From positions 1,607,399-1,671,398 of the forward strand of contig CAXAMN010003558.1 of assembly GCA_963970005.1 (NCBI GenBank): a DNA stretch of 64,000 nt, in the 5' to 3' direction. This stretch comes from Durusdinium trenchii (Eukaryota; Sar; Dinophyceae; Suessiales; Symbiodiniaceae). A model generated the notes under the pieces. It searched no databases. It had not been told where the DNA came from and saw only the letters and a list, made by a program, of their open reading frames with translations. Shown here in pieces: positions 9,810 through 19,133 of the stretch (position 1 is the first letter of the stretch; every line of letters begins with the position of its first letter). A program made the position numbers and the translations under genes.

Positions 9810-11005
9810 GAAGAAGTCCGGGTGGCGCTTTGACAGCAGGGGTGCCACCCTTCCCTGCATGCTCTGCTGATGTTGAATTCGATCCTTTCCATGGCCGTGA
9901 GCTCAATGACTTCATTCGAGAAGAACGATGGCGTGAGCTTTTTCCACTGCCGCACGCGGTCCCTACCGGCTCAGGCTACGGGCTTTCCACATCTTCTAGA
10001 CGAAGGAAGGCCAAGGTCCGTGGTTTGGTTGAGGAGTCAAATCGTGTAATTGACAGTTTGAACGAGATGTATGCCGCACAGTCCAATGTTTGTGAAACTA
10101 GAGTCAGTGAAGCACAGAGGGCTAGTCAGCATGCAATTTTTCAGCAATTGGCCCGAATGCCCAGGGCTCAAAAACAATGCAGTATGCGTGAGGCTGTTCA
10201 AGAGCTTCTGCAGTGTGACTCCTCCTACGGACAGGAGGATTTTGTCAGCACGGTACGCCCCTATGACCGAGAGCTTGTTTCGCTCCCTGACACGGGAGAT
10301 TGTCCGATAGCACTGGACCAGGTCCTTGATGAACATGGACGACAAGTACTTGGTGATCCTCAATGCAGTATGCTTCTCTCGGAGGAGGAGTGGGGGCAGG
10401 TGCTGGAAGAGGGAGATTTGGTGAGACCATATATGGATGAGAGGTTGCAGAAAGATCAAAAGTTGTACGTTTCTTTCGTTCAGGACTTGCATGCAAAGGG
10501 GATGATCTCTTTCACCTCGAGGCCACGGGAAATTGCTCCTCCGTTTTTCGTCAAAAAGAAGAATGGACGACTACGCCTTATTCTTGATTGTCGAGCCGTG
10601 AACAAACGCTTCAAAAAACCGCCACCACTGGCCTTGGGTGCTGGTACCTCGTGGGCTCAGGTGGCGATCCCAGAGGGCTCTACGTTGTATCTGGCTCAAT
10701 CCGACATCAAGGACTATTTTTACAGCCTTGCATTACCACAAGAACTACAAAGCCTGTTTTGTCTTCCGGCCATTGCCAAGTCGGCCTTGCAGGACTGGAA
10801 CATCGACATGGCGACTGTGGATGAAGATGCAGAAGGCTGGACTTTCCCGATGCTGCGGGTGGTTCCCATGGGCTGGAGTTGGGCAATGTGGGTTGCACAA
10901 CGTGTTCACACCCATCTGTGCATTGAGGCTGGAGGTCTAGCATTGACCGGGTCGTGGTTGAGAGCAAGGCCCCTCCAGACATTTCAGACAAAGAGGTCAT
11001 TTTGA
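9806..11005 (+). CDS. reverse transcriptase, N-terminal part (YR element)
   Basis: 399 aa starting at the ATG of an ATGA overlap with the Gag stop, so reinitiation or a coupled start is plausible. Residues about 1-220 are a linker. The RT follows: a fingers motif RLILDCRAVNKRF, motif A SDIKDYFYS with its catalytic Asp, and motif B PMGWSWAMWVAQ. The frame then diverges from homology at about 10935 and stops at 11005. The remaining RT (motif C and thumb) continues in frame 1, so this copy has a one-base-type frameshift between motifs B and C. Family: DIRS/Ngaro-type RT, distantly related to Ty3. Confidence 0.8.
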   Translation: MRRSPGGALTAGVPPFPACSADVEFDPFHGRELNDFIREERWRELFPLPHAVPTGSGYGLSTSSRRRKAKVRGLVEESNRVIDSLNEMYAAQSNVCETRVSEAQRASQHAIFQQLARMPRAQKQCSMREAVQELLQCDSSYGQEDFVSTVRPYDRELVSLPDTGDCPIALDQVLDEHGRQVLGDPQCSMLLSEEEWGQVLEEGDLVRPYMDERLQKDQKLYVSFVQDLHAKGMISFTSRPREIAPPFFVKKKNGRLRLILDCRAVNKRFKKPPPLALGAGTSWAQVAIPEGSTLYLAQSDIKDYFYSLALPQELQSLFCLPAIAKSALQDWNIDMATVDEDAEGWTFPMLRVVPMGWSWAMWVAQRVHTHLCIEAGGLALTGSWLRARPLQTFQTKRSF

Positions 11006-13932
11006 TCCCCTACGCTGACAATCTGAACGTTGCAGGCATTGATGAACTTCGAGTTCAAGAGGTAAAGGACAAGATCGTTCGAAGGCTCCGGCAAATCGGA
11101 TTCAGGGTGCGTGAAGAACTTGAAGCATGTCCCATTGGGCAAAGCCTTGGTTTCCTGATCGATGGACAGAAGGGTATTGTCACGCCAATTCCGGAAAGGC
11201 TGCAGAAGGTGAAGCTGGCACTGGATTGGCTTGGCAGGCGACCGTGGGTTTCAGGGAAACAAGTAGAGCGGCTTATTGGGCATTGCATTCATTTCATGCT
11301 TCTTCGACGTGAGTTGCTTTCGGTTTTCAGAGCCATGTACGATTTTGTTCAAAAGAGTTATCACTACAAGAGCGTGCTTTTTCCATCAGCAGCAAGAGAA
11401 GCGCGTTGGGCCTCCAGTCTTTTGGGCCTATGCAGTGTTGACCTCAAGCGAACTTGGAGTGAGAAGGTGACCAGCAGTGACGCCTCTCTGTCAGGCATTG
11501 CTGTATGCACACGTGAGCTGCCTCGTGAGGAAGTAGCCCGCATAGGTGCACAGAGAGAACCCTGGCGATACAGGTACAGGGAGCTTCCACCGCCACGTGA
11601 AGCTGCACTACATAGAGGGGATCCTTTTTCTGACATTTCTACTGTTAAGCCTCTACGGACGGATTTGGAACCTGAAGATCCTTTTGAGCTCAACGAGAAA
11701 TTTCTTGAAGTTCCCCCCGAAGTGATGCAGCAGGACCACTGGCATGAAGCCTTCGCTGTGCATATGAAACATGCTGAGCATATCACGTTGCTTGAGGCCA
11801 GAGGTGTTGTATTTTCACTTAGGCACAAATTTCGTTCAGTTCAGCATTTTGCAAGGCGGCATTTGCATTTTGGGGACAACATGAGCATGGTGTTGATGAT
11901 TTCTAAAGGACGCTCGAGCACCTTCCCCATGTTGAAGGTTTGTAGAAGACTGTGTGCATTGCTGCTATGTACTGACTCCTACCTGTCCATTCGCTGGATT
12001 CCGTCGGAGTTGAACGTTGCTGACAAGGGTTCTCGAAGGTGGGAGCATCTTAGAAAACAGCATGTTGCTGGCAGAGCCAGTGAGAGGCAGGAGCTTCGGA
12101 GGATTCATGAAAGGTGCTACCCAACTCGAACTGGCCAACAAGACCATGGACAAGCTGCATTCAGTCCCTTGCCCCCAGAAGAAGAGAGGCAGGGTTTTGA
12201 TGACCCACTTCGACAAGAAGCCGGCAGAGAAGGCAAAGACTCGAGCGCAAGTGGTGGCCAAAAGAACGGATCCACCCCGCTTCAAGGGACAGACGAACTT
12301 GGAGCGATTGGCAGTCTCAGAGGCGGTCGCCCGGGACTACACACGAAGAATAGAGGACTTGAGACGATTCTCGAAGATGCAGAAGCTTTCTTTGAAGGGT
12401 CCCAAGAAATTGGACGAGGCCTGCACCAGATTTCTCAACGACATCTTCGAGCAGGGCGTCGAGTTCCACGAAGGCTCAAAATTTGTGGCCGCAGTGAAAG
12501 ATGCGTTCCCAGACTATGGCCCGAAGGGCATGTTGCCTCGGATGGTCCGGGCGCTGCAGGGTTGGGGGAAGGTCGACCCTCAAAAGACACGACCTCCCCT
12601 TCCATGGGAGCTGGTGGCGAGCCTCGCCATGAAGATGAGGAAGCGGGGCCGCCTGCAGCCGGCGCTGGCAACCCTGACAATGTTCACTGCTTACCTGAGG
12701 CCAGGCGAGTGTCTGGCCATTCAGAAGACAGATCTGGTGAAGCCGATGCCGAAGCAAGAGTTTCATACATTGCATCTTCATCCTGCCGAACGACACGAGG
12801 CCTCAAAAGTTGGAATCTCAGAGGAATCAATCCAACTGGATGCCACGCAGGTGCAATGGCTGGGGCTAGCCCTCGAGCAGCTCCAATCCCCAGGTCCCTT
12901 CCTTTTCGACCTGGGATACACGGAGATGGTGAGTGCCTGGAAACAAGCACTCGTCGACGTAGGACTGGAGCACAACCACGCCGTGCTCCATCAGCTTCGC
13001 CACTCTGGACCTTCGTTCGATCGATGCCACCGTCTCAGGTCGCTGATGGAGATCAAAGCCAGAGGCCGATGGGCCGCGGATGCCAGTCTCCGTCGCTACG
13101 AGCAGCATGGCCGCTTGAATCAGGAATATCATCGCCTACCACTGGCGACACAAAAGCTTGTTTTGCAGTTGGAAGAGCAGATGAGAAAGCTGGGCCCAAA
13201 GTTTTTCACCCACCCTCAACAATAGACAATGGAAAGCTGTTTATTGAGCTGTTCTCCGGATGCGCACGCCTTTCAGAGGCCATGGCAGTGCATGGTTTCA
13301 CAGCCATTGCCTACGACATTGACTATGGCGCAGGCTGTGACCTCCTGGATGCCAGAATCCGCTTGGACTTGACTCGATTTATCAAGCAGCATCGAAGTCG
13401 TATTGCGTTGATTTGGCTGGGCACTCCTTGTACTAGAAGGCATGACGGTGGCCCTCCGCCATTGAGGGACGATTGTGAAAATCTTTGGGGGTTTGCCGAT
13501 CTACATCCACATGATCGCACAAAAGTTAGCTTGGGCAATGAGTTGCTGTTCACCTCAAAGTTTTACATAGACCTTGCTTGCCATTTGTCTATTCCCTGGG
13601 TCATGGAAAACCCCTATACATCCAGGATCTGGCTCACGCCGCAAGCTTTGGCATTGAAAACCTTTGGGGCACGTCTCCATGAAACACATTTCTGTTGTTT
13701 TGGGACGCCTTGGAGAAAGGCTACAGGACTGTTGGAATGGGGTTTCCCTTCGCTCCAAGCATGTGCACTGACCTGCCAACCACTGGGAGGGCGCTGCCAA
13801 CACTCCGGCAAGCGCCATGTTGCATTGTCCGGCCGGGACGAGGAAGGTCGCTGGAGGACACATGTGGCGCAACCTTACCCTCGCTTGCTTTGTGCTCAGA
13901 TCGCCCACCAACTACAGAGTTCACTAGTGTAA
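10954..13932 (+). CDS. RT palm, RNase H and C-terminal methyltransferase-like frame (YR element)
   Basis: A 992-codon open frame whose two ends are coding. Homology begins slightly upstream (about 10936, reading SSIDRVVESK), so the GTG at 10954 is not a real start; the part continues the RT from frame 2. It carries RT motif C as IPYADN rather than YxDD. RNase H follows with all four acidic residues in context: SDASLSG (about 11478), EARG, FGDNMS and NVADKGSR (about 12030). From about 12060 to 13225 the frame stays open but is a shadow of the tyrosine recombinase in frame 2. After 13228 it is coding again: motif FIELFSGCARLSEAM at 13240, TPC at 13423-13431 and ENPYTSRIW from 13606. One stop-free frame spanning both coding ends suggests the joins are recent or maintained by frameshifting. 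Confidence 0.7.
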   Translation: MVESKAPPDISDKEVILIPYADNLNVAGIDELRVQEVKDKIVRRLRQIGFRVREELEACPIGQSLGFLIDGQKGIVTPIPERLQKVKLALDWLGRRPWVSGKQVERLIGHCIHFMLLRRELLSVFRAMYDFVQKSYHYKSVLFPSAAREARWASSLLGLCSVDLKRTWSEKVTSSDASLSGIAVCTRELPREEVARIGAQREPWRYRYRELPPPREAALHRGDPFSDISTVKPLRTDLEPEDPFELNEKFLEVPPEVMQQDHWHEAFAVHMKHAEHITLLEARGVVFSLRHKFRSVQHFARRHLHFGDNMSMVLMISKGRSSTFPMLKVCRRLCALLLCTDSYLSIRWIPSELNVADKGSRRWEHLRKQHVAGRASERQELRRIHERCYPTRTGQQDHGQAAFSPLPPEEERQGFDDPLRQEAGREGKDSSASGGQKNGSTPLQGTDELGAIGSLRGGRPGLHTKNRGLETILEDAEAFFEGSQEIGRGLHQISQRHLRAGRRVPRRLKICGRSERCVPRLWPEGHVASDGPGAAGLGEGRPSKDTTSPSMGAGGEPRHEDEEAGPPAAGAGNPDNVHCLPEARRVSGHSEDRSGEADAEARVSYIASSSCRTTRGLKSWNLRGINPTGCHAGAMAGASPRAAPIPRSLPFRPGIHGDGECLETSTRRRRTGAQPRRAPSASPLWTFVRSMPPSQVADGDQSQRPMGRGCQSPSLRAAWPLESGISSPTTGDTKACFAVGRADEKAGPKVFHPPSTIDNGKLFIELFSGCARLSEAMAVHGFTAIAYDIDYGAGCDLLDARIRLDLTRFIKQHRSRIALIWLGTPCTRRHDGGPPPLRDDCENLWGFADLHPHDRTKVSLGNELLFTSKFYIDLACHLSIPWVMENPYTSRIWLTPQALALKTFGARLHETHFCCFGTPWRKATGLLEWGFPSLQACALTCQPLGGRCQHSGKRHVALSGRDEEGRWRTHVAQPYPRLLCAQIAHQLQSSLV
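12017..13225 (+). CDS. tyrosine recombinase of the YR retroelement
   Basis: A 402-codon frame; real homology starts around 12250 after a basic, low-complexity linker, so the nominal start is not certain. The N-terminal SAM-like region (TRRIEDLRRFSKMQ) is followed by the catalytic core: first Arg in AYLRPGE (near 12690), HxxR as HQLRHSG at 12989, Trp in RGRWAADASL, and the nucleophile Tyr in RRYEQHGR at 13097-13099. All hallmark residues of the phage-integrase family are visible. It would insert the circular cDNA by recombination without a long target duplication. It ends TAG at 13223-13225, and the methyltransferase-like domain starts immediately in frame 1, suggesting a frameshifted fusion. 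Confidence 0.85.
   Translation: MLTRVLEGGSILENSMLLAEPVRGRSFGGFMKGATQLELANKTMDKLHSVPCPQKKRGRVLMTHFDKKPAEKAKTRAQVVAKRTDPPRFKGQTNLERLAVSEAVARDYTRRIEDLRRFSKMQKLSLKGPKKLDEACTRFLNDIFEQGVEFHEGSKFVAAVKDAFPDYGPKGMLPRMVRALQGWGKVDPQKTRPPLPWELVASLAMKMRKRGRLQPALATLTMFTAYLRPGECLAIQKTDLVKPMPKQEFHTLHLHPAERHEASKVGISEESIQLDATQVQWLGLALEQLQSPGPFLFDLGYTEMVSAWKQALVDVGLEHNHAVLHQLRHSGPSFDRCHRLRSLMEIKARGRWAADASLRRYEQHGRLNQEYHRLPLATQKLVLQLEEQMRKLGPKFFTHPQQ
13228..13932 (+). other. methyltransferase-like domain at the C-terminus of the YR polyprotein
   Basis: About 230 residues with a Rossmann-type first motif FIELFSGCARLSEAM, an acidic strand-2 end (AYDIDYG), a catalytic-like LGTPCTRR where C5 enzymes have PPCQ, and MENPYTSRIW where C5 enzymes have ENV. 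A Cys/His-rich tail (CCFGTPWRK, CQPLGGRCQHSGKRH) resembles a zinc-binding or target-recognition part. YR retroelements often carry a methyltransferase of uncertain specificity. The TPC cysteine suggests a cytosine-C5-like mechanism, while ENP resembles some N6-adenine or phage enzymes; the specificity is undecided. It ends at TAA 13930-13932. Confidence 0.6.
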
Positions 13933-13986
13933 GTGGATTGGGTTGAGATGGGCCTGATTCAAAACCTGGAATCAGAGCCAACCTTT

Positions 13987-13996
13987 NNNNNNNNNN
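13987..13996. other. assembly gap (10 N)
   Basis: Ten N just after the methyltransferase-like ORF, within the presumed 3' end of the YR element. Terminal repeats of the element could be hidden or collapsed here. Confidence 0.95.
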
Positions 13997-14041
13997 TTGA
14001 AAAGGTGCGAGGGTACACTGGCCGGAGCGGACGTGTGGAAC

Positions 14042-14055
14042 ATATATATATATAT
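14042..14055. repeat. (AT)7 tract at right edge of the YR retroelement
   Basis: Fourteen bases of alternating AT, equal in length to the (TA)7 at 8191-8204 on the other side of the element. This fits insertion into an AT microsatellite, or terminal AT tracts of the element. Confidence 0.75.
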
Positions 14056-14121
14056 CGCTGCTAAAAAGAAACAACAATATATTTTCTCAATGCGCGATGT
14101 CGTGATTGTGCACCGACAAAT

Positions 14122-14304
14122 GTGTCAAGTGGAAACGTTTTCGCTACGTGGAATGTGGAATGCGCTCGGTTCACGCCACGCCACCCCGAAACGGCGGTGG
14201 GTTTGTCATGGGAAACGGGTGGCCCCCGAGTCGTTGGCCCCTCTCCGTGTGTTGCGGTCCGACTGCTGTCGGACGAACTGTCGCTGTCAACACACATCCA
14301 AAGG
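14122..14304 (+). CDS. candidate exon (GC3-rich), unknown protein
   Basis: A frame-1 segment with strong GC preference at third positions encodes a peptide with FATWNVECARFTPRHPET and VVGPSPCVAVRLLSDELSLS. It lies just downstream of the YR element and before a TACTAG array. A second frame is also open here. No family is recognised and splice ends are not determined. Confidence 0.25.
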
Positions 14305-14320
14305 ATTCATATGGATTCAG

Positions 14321-14440
14321 TCCTTGCTCCTAGTAGCGTCCTTGCTCCTAGTAGTAAGGCCAGGAGCCCCTAGTAGCGTCCGATCGCTCCTAGTAGCGAT
14401 GCCAGGAGCCCCTAGTAGCGTCCGACCGCTCCTAATACCT
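14321..14440 (-). repeat. TACTAG / GGGGCTCCTGG repeat array, inverse orientation
   Basis: About three units of ctcctagtagcgtcc plus ccaggagcccctagtagcg. This is the reverse complement of the unit that forms the large array at 18268-18800. The two arrays sit about 4 kb apart in opposite orientation. Confidence 0.75.
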
Positions 14441-16500
14441 TTGAGGGGACTGGGTCGGACTGGGTGTTGAGAACATTGCGACCATTTTTTGATTTGTTTC
14501 GCCATCCTTTTCCGAAAGCATGGCATGCACAGGGTCTTGTTCATCGAGTCTTTCACAGATGATAGTGACGAGATAGTTTGTTGTATATGATTATGGTTTG
14601 TGTTTTTTTGTTTAAACATTTGTCCAAACCAATCTTTGAGGCAACTATCATCCTTGAACTCTGTTTTTCAAGACAAACTGTTTAAAGAAGGGTCAGTGTT
14701 TAAGTGTTTCCACTGTTTCATTATGACCTTAAGCTGCACAATCAATCTGGCAATCTGTAGTCTGTGTTTGGATGGTTGAGGTTGACCAACACCACATCAA
14801 TAAATTCACATAAATTCACACATGAATTGAAATCCTGAAGTAAGATATGAAACAAGGCAAATCGAGGGAAATTACAGATGTTTTATTCATACGATACACA
14901 TACATTAATGTAAATTGAACTTCACAAGACGTACTTTCCAGGCTCTGTCAGAGATTAAACAGTTGGACCAATCTATGGCGATTTTCCACATCAAACTCTT
15001 GGATTTGTTTGAGGCTCCCGAAGTCTTGGCCACGGTCAGCCACCGAACACTGAACATATGAACAGGTTTGCCATGTTTTGCCGAAGTTAGCAAGAAAGGG
15101 GACTATGTTTGTTCCTGCCTTGCAGTTTCTTTTGCCCTGTTTCCTCCCATGGCTCCTATCTCTCCTATACGCCCCTATGTGCTCCTTTCTTTGGTCTTTC
15201 TTTTGGGCGCATTGGCCTTTGGTCGAAGATGCTTGTTTGGTTGCAAAGGCGTCCTTCTGCCCGGCCTGCGCTCTTTGTTTACTCCAGTTTCTTGAACTCT
15301 TTGGACGAGTTCCAGAAAACCTGGCTGGGCCCTGTTAAACTTCTTGGTTTTTCGCTGGATGTGCCGAACACCACCGGGGTCACTTCATCCCACCACCGGT
15401 CTGCTGGAGTTGGGAGCTGGCAGGATCCGCCAACCACGCAGGCGCCCATGGAAAGTGTTGAAGTTTGGGGATTTGCTGGGGTTTGATTTGGTTTAATGAA
15501 TGGTGGCCATCAGAGGTGCTATGTTTCCGCTTTACTATTGCTGTTATTATTGTTATCATTATTAATGCTACTATTAATACTATATTATTATATAGTACTT
15601 TTTACCCTGGTTGTATAAATATTGTCAATGTTTGGCATGCAAGTGGTGATGGGAGACGCGTGGGTTGTTTCCAGGTTTGTGTTGCAAGTGCAGGACTGCT
15701 AGTTGAGCGATCTTGAGGTACGAGAGATTTCTGATCCATGTGGCCGGTGCACCTAATTTACTCCTTTTCAGCAGTAGTTATTGGAAAATCTCAAGTGGTC
15801 TCTCACACCTCTCTTTGATCTTGACTCTTGAAACTGAGTTTTGCTTGGAATTTTTAGCACGGCAAAGAGTTTCTCAATGCCATCCACTTGTTTGTGTCAT
15901 GAGGTCTGAGGTGTTTCTCACGCCAACAGAAAGTTGAGTATCGATTACACGGTATACCTGGGCCCAGAGAAAATCTCAAAGAGATTGGCGGCATCGGCAT
16001 CCATGGTGCCTCGGCCCGCGAAAATCGTCCGCAGGAACCGCAGGTCTATGAAGCCTTTTTTACCAGCGGTCAGGAGAACCCTATCAGCGCTCACGCCGGT
16101 TCCAGCGTCGATTCCGCATGCGGGTTCCGCGGTGGGGAACCTGCGTGCGGGGAACCCGCGTGCGGGTTCACCCGCGGGTGCTGCTAAAAAGGGGAGAGTA
16201 CTGTGATGTTGTCCAGCGGAGGTCGGAGGTGCTCAGGTTCTGCACTGAGAGTGATTCCCACGTTTGGTACCGAGTTCCGCGAGGGATATATCTTGACAAA
16301 GATCTTAACTCATTTTGTTTTTTTGCTTATTCATATGAATATGTGTCTGCCTTGTGCATGTGAAAAACACAACTAAGATTGCCTGCCAGCGACGTTGCAC
16401 AAGCGTGTTTCTTTCCTCATGTTGATGTTTAACTCTAAAAAAAGGAACGGCCCGTCCGAGGTATTTGTCACGTTCGCTGAGCTGCTTGGTAAATCGTTTC
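14441..16500. other. largely non-coding stretch
   Basis: Mostly AT-rich, with no recognised gene. 15119-15350 reads as Leu/Phe/Cys-rich peptides in several frames and is probably compositional. At 16115-16170 a GC-rich run repeats the word cgtgcggg(g)aacc with internal inverted copies. An AT-rich run (tattattgttatcatt) lies near 15545. Confidence 0.35.
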
Positions 16501-16512
16501 GTCGTGAGCTCC

Positions 16513-16686
16513 ATGGTTACATCCCCCATGCTTGGGGCAGCTGTGCAGGAGAAGGTGGCGATCGAGGATCCATGGGTGCCGCTGCCCAGAGAGGCACCGA
16601 ACGCATCGATCCGCACGATGAACACTTACCGGAAGAAGAGAGAAAGGCTGATGCAGCCTGGTGGGAGAAAGTGCTTGGTGGGATAA
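16513..16686 (+). CDS. candidate exon, unknown protein
   Basis: Frame 1 from an ATG at 16513 has GC-rich third positions and an ordinary-looking peptide including AVQEKVAIEDPWVPLPREAP and a basic stretch TYRKKRERL, ending at TAA 16684-16686. An overlapping frame is also open downstream (about 16600-16746), so the exon end and frame use after about 16660 are unclear. No family is recognised. Confidence 0.3.
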   Translation: MVTSPMLGAAVQEKVAIEDPWVPLPREAPNASIRTMNTYRKKRERLMQPGGRKCLVG

Positions 16687-16749
16687 ACAAACATGGAATC
16701 AGATTTCTAGAAGAATCAGAAAGCTGTGGTGTGGGGCCGCTCACATGAA

Positions 16750-18260
16750 TCCATGTGTTGGATTGGATTTTGAAGATACGACGCCAGTAAGGGCCATCCT
16801 CTGAAACCTCACGTGAGAGCAAGCGTTCCAAGCAGACCGACTCAGTCGGAGGAAAAGCATGTCGTTGTTGTTCTGACAATGGTGCAATGTGACGGTTTTT
16901 TAAGACCCGCTACCAAACCCTTGGAGTCCACCAAGCAGAGGTAAGTCTGAGGCAAGCAAAGAACTGTGGAGACCACAAACATAGAAGAATGCTCGTTTGG
17001 GCCAAGTTCCAACCCTTGGCTGTTTCGATATGTGTCGATGCCCTCTTCAGATGTTCATAAGGGTTCCCTGTTAAGCTTTGACCAAGAGCCGTATCAATTG
17101 ATTATCATTCATGCCGTACCCTTTTGAGAAATCCATTGTTTGTGGGCGAGTTTGATTTCGTGGCACATTCAAATGTTAAAGCTACAACCCACTTAGACCC
17201 TGAGCAGCTGAAGCCTTCTGCACCTAGGGAGCCATGTTTCACAAAACATTCAATCAGTGCTGGTGCGTATGACTCGAGGGTATGATGGGCTCTACTCGCC
17301 GACTGCGTGTACAGCGCACAGCAGGGGAGTGAGCAATTGAGGCATTTGGAGGCCAAGTCGTGACTCGAGTGATGTCACCAGGCCTCGCTGTCTTCATGTC
17401 AGGGATCCTTATCAGGTGATGTTGTTCTATGTAGCACATCGGAACATCATCGAACATTCGTTTTTCCTCTTTCCTTGATTCTGGCCTGCTATCCTCTTGC
17501 CTGCGAGACTATTTGTGTCGCTTAATTCTGCGCAGGACAGTCGAGCCTCATCCCGATCCAGGAGCTTACAAAGGGGCTATGGCACGTTGGAGGACAAGGA
17601 TGTCTTTCAATGAAGCGCAGTGCTGGAGGGCGGCCATCATGCAGAAAGCGTAACGAGTTTTGGGGTGATGACCATCCATGTACAATACTACATGCTCAAG
17701 CACAGAAGTTGGTTCGACAGTTCCTAAAGTTAAAAGCTGGCGTCCGCGCTTTTGCATTTTCTACAGCATCCAAATAGGGATAATTAGTACTGTATCATGT
17801 TATAACAATTCTTTTAACTTTAAAGATGTTGTGTACCCCGCCACAACAAAACTTAGGGTACCACCCAGCACGGGTGCCTTAAAGTAGGAGACTTCCCAGG
17901 CAACGACCCCCTGGAAGACGCACCTACCCAGATGCTCTGTTCACAGCCCGACCGGTCCCTCAAATCCTTAGGGATTAGTTCGAACCCAGACCCCTCCTGC
18001 ATAGGGTTCGGGTCCAGGAGCGTTTGCGCGAACTTCATTTCTTCAACCTGGATCCATTCGGCATCCCCAGTTCCGCACCAGACCCGAAGAGTTTTTGTTG
18101 CATGGCCGGTCATCGGTCAGAACGGATTCGAACGGTTGTCGGTGGCGTTCATCAGACCTACAGCTGGTGATGGAAGGCAAGAACTTGATTTGAGTGGTTT
18201 CGGGAAATGATTTCCAGATTAGATCTAATATAATATATATATATATGTACATCAAAGACA
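16750..18260. other. non-coding stretch
   Basis: No frame with convincing codon use, no recognised RNA gene. It ends in a short (TA) tract at about 18229-18245 next to the large TACTAG array. Confidence 0.35.
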
Positions 18261-18267
18261 TGAAGGA

Positions 18268-18800
18268 GCAAGGACGCTACTAGGGGCTCCTGGCCTTACA
18301 CTAGGGGCTCCTGGCCTTACTACCAGGAGCAAGGGCCTGGCCTTACACCAGGGGCTCCTGGCCTTACTACCACTTACACTAGGGGCTCCTGGCCTTACTA
18401 CCAGGAGCAAGGACGCTACTAGGGGCCTGGCCTTACACCAGGGGCTCCTGGCCTTACTACCAGCAAGGACGCTACTAGGGGCTCCTGGACCTACTACTAG
18501 GAGCAAGGACGCTACTAGGGGCTCCTGGCCTTACTACTAGGAGCAAGGACGCTACTAGGGGCTCCTGGCCTTACACTAGGGGCTCCTGGCCTTACTACTA
18601 GGAGCAAGGACGCTACTTGGGGCTCCTGTCCTTACACTAGGGGCTCCTGGCCTTACTACTAGGAGCAAGGACGCTACTAGGCGCTCCTGGCCTTACTACT
18701 AGGAGCAAGGACGCTACTAGGGGCTCCTGGCCCTACTACTAGGAGCAAGGACGCTACTAGTTACTAGGGGCTCCTGGCTTTACTACTAGTAACAAGAAGC
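18268..18800 (+). repeat. TACTAG / GGGGCTCCTGG minisatellite, about 40-bp unit
   Basis: About 13 imperfect copies of a unit reading ggagcaaggacgctactag followed by gggctcctggccttactacta. Shorter 20-bp sub-units (acactaggggctcctggc) are interspersed at the 5' side. AGGAGC and GCTCCT are inverse complements, as are CTAG blocks, so each unit can fold into a hairpin. No open frame is likely to be real. Confidence 0.85.
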
Positions 18801-19133
18801 TACTGTTTTCTAGCAAAAACATGAAGGGTGCATGAACCATGGGCTTCGCAAAACACCGTGAGGACATGGGCCCGCTGCCGCGACCCAAAAGCTCCGTGAC
18901 TTGGGGGCTCATGTCGCCGTGACCGTTCGTGGAGTCGCCGTGGAGTCGTTTGCTGAGATAGCAGCGCCTTCAAACAGCCACTGACCGTCTACCCGAAAAA
19001 GAAGAACAGATCAGATGATTCAGATGAGTTCAGACTTGCTACGTCTCGCCTTCTTCATTTTTTAAGGGGTGAGGTTCTATCAGTGCCGAGATTCCACTGA
19101 TCCACTATAATCCACTCCTTAAAAGGTCTTGAA

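Larger units (their letters stand above)
8205..14041 (+). mobile_element. tyrosine-recombinase (DIRS/Ngaro-like) retroelement with methyltransferase
   Basis: A 5.8-kb unit with, in order: a 99-aa membrane ORF, a 415-aa Gag-like ORF, reverse transcriptase, RNase H, tyrosine recombinase and a methyltransferase-like domain. RT plus tyrosine recombinase with no integrase or endonuclease defines the YR-retrotransposon class. Domains occupy frame 2, frame 3, frame 2, frame 1, frame 2 and frame 1 in turn. All key catalytic residues are present apart from the RT Asp-Asn variation, so the copy looks young, but one frame change falls inside the RT between motifs B and C and is probably a disabling indel. 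Boundaries are set between (TA)7 tracts and are approximate; no split or inverted terminal repeats were identified. Ten N at 13987-13996 lie in the 3' part. Confidence 0.8.

Noticed and set aside
12060..13225. Frame-1 peptide between RNase H and methyltransferase
   Set aside because: It is the shadow of the tyrosine recombinase in frame 2.
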